A stretch of DNA of 29,277 nt, from the NCBI RefSeq assembly GCF_937941905.1, contig NZ_CALDGS010000061.1, positions 1-29,277 on the forward strand. The letters are read 5' to 3'. This stretch comes from an uncultured Mycolicibacterium sp. (lineage in GTDB: Bacteria > Actinomycetota > Actinomycetes > Mycobacteriales > Mycobacteriaceae). The notes beneath the pieces are model-generated. The model was not told where the DNA came from, did no database searches, and saw only the letters and a program-made list of their open reading frames with translations. Shown here piece by piece: positions 27,064 through 29,277 of this stretch; the first letter of the stretch is position 1, and each line of letters opens with the position of its first letter. The translations under genes and the position numbers were made by a program.

Positions 27064-27689
27064 CCGCGACCGCCGTGGACGGTGCGGCGCTGGCCGTCGA
27101 CCCCGTTACCGCGGCCCGGCGGCTGCTCGGCGCCACCCTGGTCGGGCGCGGGGTGCGCGCGGTCGTCGTCGAGGTCGAGGCCTACGGCGGCGGGGAGGAC
27201 GGCCCCTGGCCGGACGCCGCGGCGCACTCCTACCGCGGCCCCACCGCCCGCAACGCCGTCATGTTCGGCCCGCCCGGGCGGCTCTACACCTACCGCAGCC
27301 ACGGCATCCACGTCTGCGCGAACGTGGTGTGCGCCACCGACGGGGTGGCCGCGGCGGTGCTGCTGCGTGCCGCGGCGGTGGCCGCCGGCCACCGGCTCGC
27401 CCGCGCCCGGCGCGGCCCGGCGGTGCGGCCGGTGGCCTGGGCCCGTGGGCCCGGCAATCTGTGCGCCGCGCTCGGAATCACCATGGACGACAACGGAATC
27501 GACCTGTTCGACCCGGACGCCCCGGTGCGGCTGGAGCTCGGCGACGGCGAACTGCCGGCCGCGGCCGGGCCGCGGGTCGGGGTGAGCCGGGCCGCCGACC
27601 GGCCCTGGCGGTTCTGGCTACCGGGCCGGCCCGAGGTGTCGGCCTACCGGCGCAGTCCGCGTGCTCCGGCACCGGGCGGCAGCGACTGA
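27060..27689 (+). CDS. mpg: 3-methyladenine DNA glycosylase (AAG/MPG family, Rv1688-type)
   Basis: This enzyme removes alkylated purines in base-excision repair. The 209-residue protein follows the AAG pattern: VTAARRLLGATLVGRGVR, the catalytic Glu in VVVEVEAYGGGEDG, HSYRGPTARNAVMFGPPGRL, and the intercalating-loop region YTYRSHGIHVCANVV, then the GPGNLCAALGI segment and WLPGRPEVSAYRR near the end. The length is slightly above the family's typical 200. GTG 27060 overlaps the Trm112-like stop; no other start fits as well. tyrS begins 28 nt downstream on the same strand. Confidence 0.93.
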   Translation: MTATAVDGAALAVDPVTAARRLLGATLVGRGVRAVVVEVEAYGGGEDGPWPDAAAHSYRGPTARNAVMFGPPGRLYTYRSHGIHVCANVVCATDGVAAAVLLRAAAVAAGHRLARARRGPAVRPVAWARGPGNLCAALGITMDDNGIDLFDPDAPVRLELGDGELPAAAGPRVGVSRAADRPWRFWLPGRPEVSAYRRSPRAPAPGGSD

Positions 27690-27717
27690 CGAACGCCGGT
27701 ACGGAAAGATCGGTGCC

Positions 27718-28989
27718 ATGGGCACGATCCTCGACGAGTTGCAGTGGCGCGGACTGATCGCACAGTCGACCGACCCCGAGGCGTTGGCGTCCGAACTGGC
27801 CAACGGCCCGGTCACCGTCTATGCCGGGTTCGACCCGACCGCGCCGAGCCTGCACGCCGGGCACCTCGTGCCGCTGCTGACGCTGCGCCGCTTCCAGCAG
27901 GCCGGGCACCGGCCGATCGTGCTGGCCGGCGGCGCGACCGGGCTCATCGGCGATCCGCGTGAGGTGGGGGAGCGCACCCTGCAGTCCGAGGACACCGTCG
28001 CCGAGTGGGCCGAACGGATCCGCGGCCAGCTGGAGCGCTTCGTCACCTTCGACGACGGCCCGACCGGGGCGATCATCGAGAACAACCTGAACTGGACCGG
28101 GCAGCTGACCGCCATCGAGTTCCTGCGCGACATCGGCAAGCACTTCTCGGTCAACGTGATGCTCGACCGGGAGACGGTGCGCCGCCGGCTGGAGGGCGAG
28201 GGCATCTCCTACACCGAGTTCAGCTACATGCTGCTGCAGGCCAACGACTTCGTGGAGCTCTACCGCCGCTACGGGTGCAAGCTGCAGATCGGCGGGTCCG
28301 ACCAGTGGGGCAACATCATCGCCGGGGTGCGGCTGATCCGGCAGAAGCTCGCGGCGACCGCGCACGCGCTCACCGTGCCGCTGGTCACCGCCGCCGACGG
28401 CACCAAGTTCGGCAAGTCCACCGGCGGCGGCAACCTCTGGCTCGATCCGGAGATGACCAGCCCGTACGCCTGGTACCAGTACTTCATCAACACCGCCGAC
28501 GCCGACGTCATCCGGTACCTGCGGTGGTTCACCTTCCTCGACGCCGACGAGCTCGCCGAACTGGAACAGGCCACCGCCGAGCGTCCGCACGAGCGGGCCG
28601 CGCAGCGCCGGCTGGCCCGGGAGCTGACCACGCTGGTGCACGGCGAGGCCGCGACCGAGTCCGTCGAGCACGCCAGCCAGGCGCTGTTCGGGCGCGGGGA
28701 GCTCGGCCGGCTCGACGAGCCGACGCTGGCCGCCGCCCTGGGCGAGACCGAGGTGGCGCGGCTGGCGCCGGGGGCGCCGGACACCATCGTCGATCTGCTG
28801 GTGGCCAGCGGCCTGGCCGCGAGCAAGGGCGCCGCCCGGCGCACCGTCGCCGAGGGCGGCGCGTACGTGAACAACCAGCGGATCGCCACCGAGGACTGGA
28901 CGCCGGCACCGGAGGACTTCCTGCACGGCCGGTGGCTGGTGCTGCGGCGTGGCAAGCGCAACATCGCCGGCGTGGAGAAGGTGGGCTGA
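27718..28989 (+). CDS. tyrS: Tyrosyl-tRNA synthetase
   Basis: TyrRS attaches tyrosine to tRNA-Tyr. The 423-residue class I protein has the HIGH motif as HAGH (46-49), the tyrosine pocket (YAGFDPTAPSLHAGH, GGSDQWGNI), the KMSKS loop as KFGKS (230-234), and a C-terminal S4 RNA-binding domain (about 355-420, LVASGLAASKGAARRTVAEG). The start is at MGTILDELQWRGLI, with a GGAAAGA upstream. The short upstream gap leaves no room for a T-box. A ribosomal RNA promoter follows, as at the rrnB locus of fast-growing mycobacteria. Confidence 0.97.
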   Translation: MGTILDELQWRGLIAQSTDPEALASELANGPVTVYAGFDPTAPSLHAGHLVPLLTLRRFQQAGHRPIVLAGGATGLIGDPREVGERTLQSEDTVAEWAERIRGQLERFVTFDDGPTGAIIENNLNWTGQLTAIEFLRDIGKHFSVNVMLDRETVRRRLEGEGISYTEFSYMLLQANDFVELYRRYGCKLQIGGSDQWGNIIAGVRLIRQKLAATAHALTVPLVTAADGTKFGKSTGGGNLWLDPEMTSPYAWYQYFINTADADVIRYLRWFTFLDADELAELEQATAERPHERAAQRRLARELTTLVHGEAATESVEHASQALFGRGELGRLDEPTLAAALGETEVARLAPGAPDTIVDLLVASGLAASKGAARRTVAEGGAYVNNQRIATEDWTPAPEDFLHGRWLVLRRGKRNIAGVEKVG

Positions 28990-28998
28990 GCCGCCGCC

Positions 28999-29045
28999 GC
29001 GCCGGGGTGCCGCGACCAGGCAAGATCAACCCGAGAACCCGGCGC
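28999..29045 (+). terminator. Inverted repeat after tyrS, possible terminator
   Basis: GCGCCGGG (28999-29006) and CCCGGCGC (29038-29045) are perfect 8-bp arms but are separated by 31 nt, with no U-tract after them. A terminator here would separate tyrS from the rRNA promoter; the support is weak. Confidence 0.25.
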
Positions 29046-29056
29046 TAGCAGCGGAT

Positions 29057-29086
29057 TTGACTTCCCGGAAACAACTCACGTAACTT
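29057..29086 (+). promoter_or_regulatory. rRNA operon promoter (rrnB-type P1)
   Basis: TTGACT (29057-29062) and TAACTT (29081-29086) are separated by 18 bp. This is the best -35/-10 pair in the window. Transcription would begin near 29093 and give a leader of more than 180 nt within the window. Fast-growing mycobacteria are known to have an rRNA operon downstream of tyrS. Confidence 0.8.
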
Positions 29087-29186
29087 ATCTCCCGTCAGCG
29101 CGACAGGGCCCCGAGCCCGGGAGCGCGGACGATCCCGAGGGCAGGCCCCGGAGCACCGGGTGCCGGCCCACCCGCACTACGAATCG

Positions 29187-29201
29187 GCGGTTTCGCACCG
29201 C
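29187..29201 (+). promoter_or_regulatory. Leader hairpin, boxB-like
   Basis: GCGGT-TTCGC-ACCGC is a perfect 5-bp stem with a 5-nt loop upstream of the conserved antitermination sequence. Its position suits the boxB-type hairpin of mycobacterial rrn leaders, though the assignment is by position only. Confidence 0.4.
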
Positions 29202-29228
29202 GGGTTCGTCGCGCGGCCGAACCGGGTG

Positions 29229-29277
29229 TGTTGTTTGAGAACTCAATAGTGTGTTGGTGGTTTTGTTTGTTGCTTTT
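29229..29277 (+). promoter_or_regulatory. Mycobacterial rrn leader antitermination region (boxA and flanks)
   Basis: The sequence TTGTTTGAGAACTCAATAG followed by TGTGTTGGTGG and a T-rich stretch is the highly conserved boxA/boxC part of mycobacterial rRNA leaders. It binds the Nus-factor complex that keeps polymerase from terminating in rRNA genes. The 16S gene should begin a short distance beyond the window edge. Confidence 0.85.

Noticed and set aside
27690..27717. T-box riboswitch before tyrS
   Set aside because: Only 28 nt separate mpg and tyrS, and no T-box sequence or specifier stem is present.

Overview
This window is a high-GC actinobacterial chromosome segment that looks mycobacterial, most likely a fast-growing Mycolicibacterium-type species. 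Evidence: the gene order uvrA - lysX - infC-rpmI-rplT - tsnR - adenylate cyclase - pheST - argCJBDFRGH - (Rv1667c/Rv1668c-type ABC-F) - Rv1683-type enzyme - Trm112-like - mpg - tyrS follows the M. tuberculosis H37Rv Rv1638-Rv1689 order as I remember it, but lacks the PE/PE_PGRS genes and the pks/cyp block found there. A ribosomal RNA promoter and leader follows tyrS, which is the known site of rrnB in fast growers. The species cannot be named from the sequence alone.

Left part (1-5.8 kb): the 3' end of uvrA; a small unknown gene; a frameshifted DUF222/HNH (13E12-type) gene preceded by a LexA-type SOS box; the bifunctional membrane lysyltransferase/lysyl-tRNA synthetase lysX; and a DUF1844 gene. 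A 30-bp tandem repeat carrying perfect hairpins separates DUF1844 from lysX.

Translation block (5.8-12.5 kb): infC (read from an ATC start codon), rpmI and rplT lie behind a structured leader of about 230 nt. They are followed by a SpoU-type rRNA methyltransferase, a class III nucleotide cyclase, pheS and pheT.

Arginine block (12.5-21.0 kb): argC-argJ-argB-argD-argF-argR form an unbroken chain of 4-nt stop/start overlaps, followed by argG and argH. This is the whole route from N-acetylglutamate to arginine plus its repressor. A palindrome matching the mycobacterial ArgR operator sits directly upstream of argC.

Right part (21.0-29.3 kb): a small Cys-containing exported protein; an intact two-domain ABC-F ATPase; a large Rv1683-type protein (alpha/beta hydrolase fused to an apparently degenerate adenylation domain); a three-gene overlapping unit (exported protein, Trm112-like protein, 3-methyladenine DNA glycosylase); tyrS; and the promoter and antitermination leader of an rRNA operon whose 16S gene lies beyond the window.

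Recurring themes are leaderless starts (a TANNNT -10 box 6-7 nt before ATG/GTG) on at least five genes, and convergent gene pairs whose two stop codons lie in the two arms of one palindrome. I see no CRISPR array, insertion sequence, prophage, tRNA or obviously new multi-gene system. The most worthwhile observations are the infC leader, the SOS box on the HNH remnant, the stop-codon palindromes and the Rv1683-type fusion.
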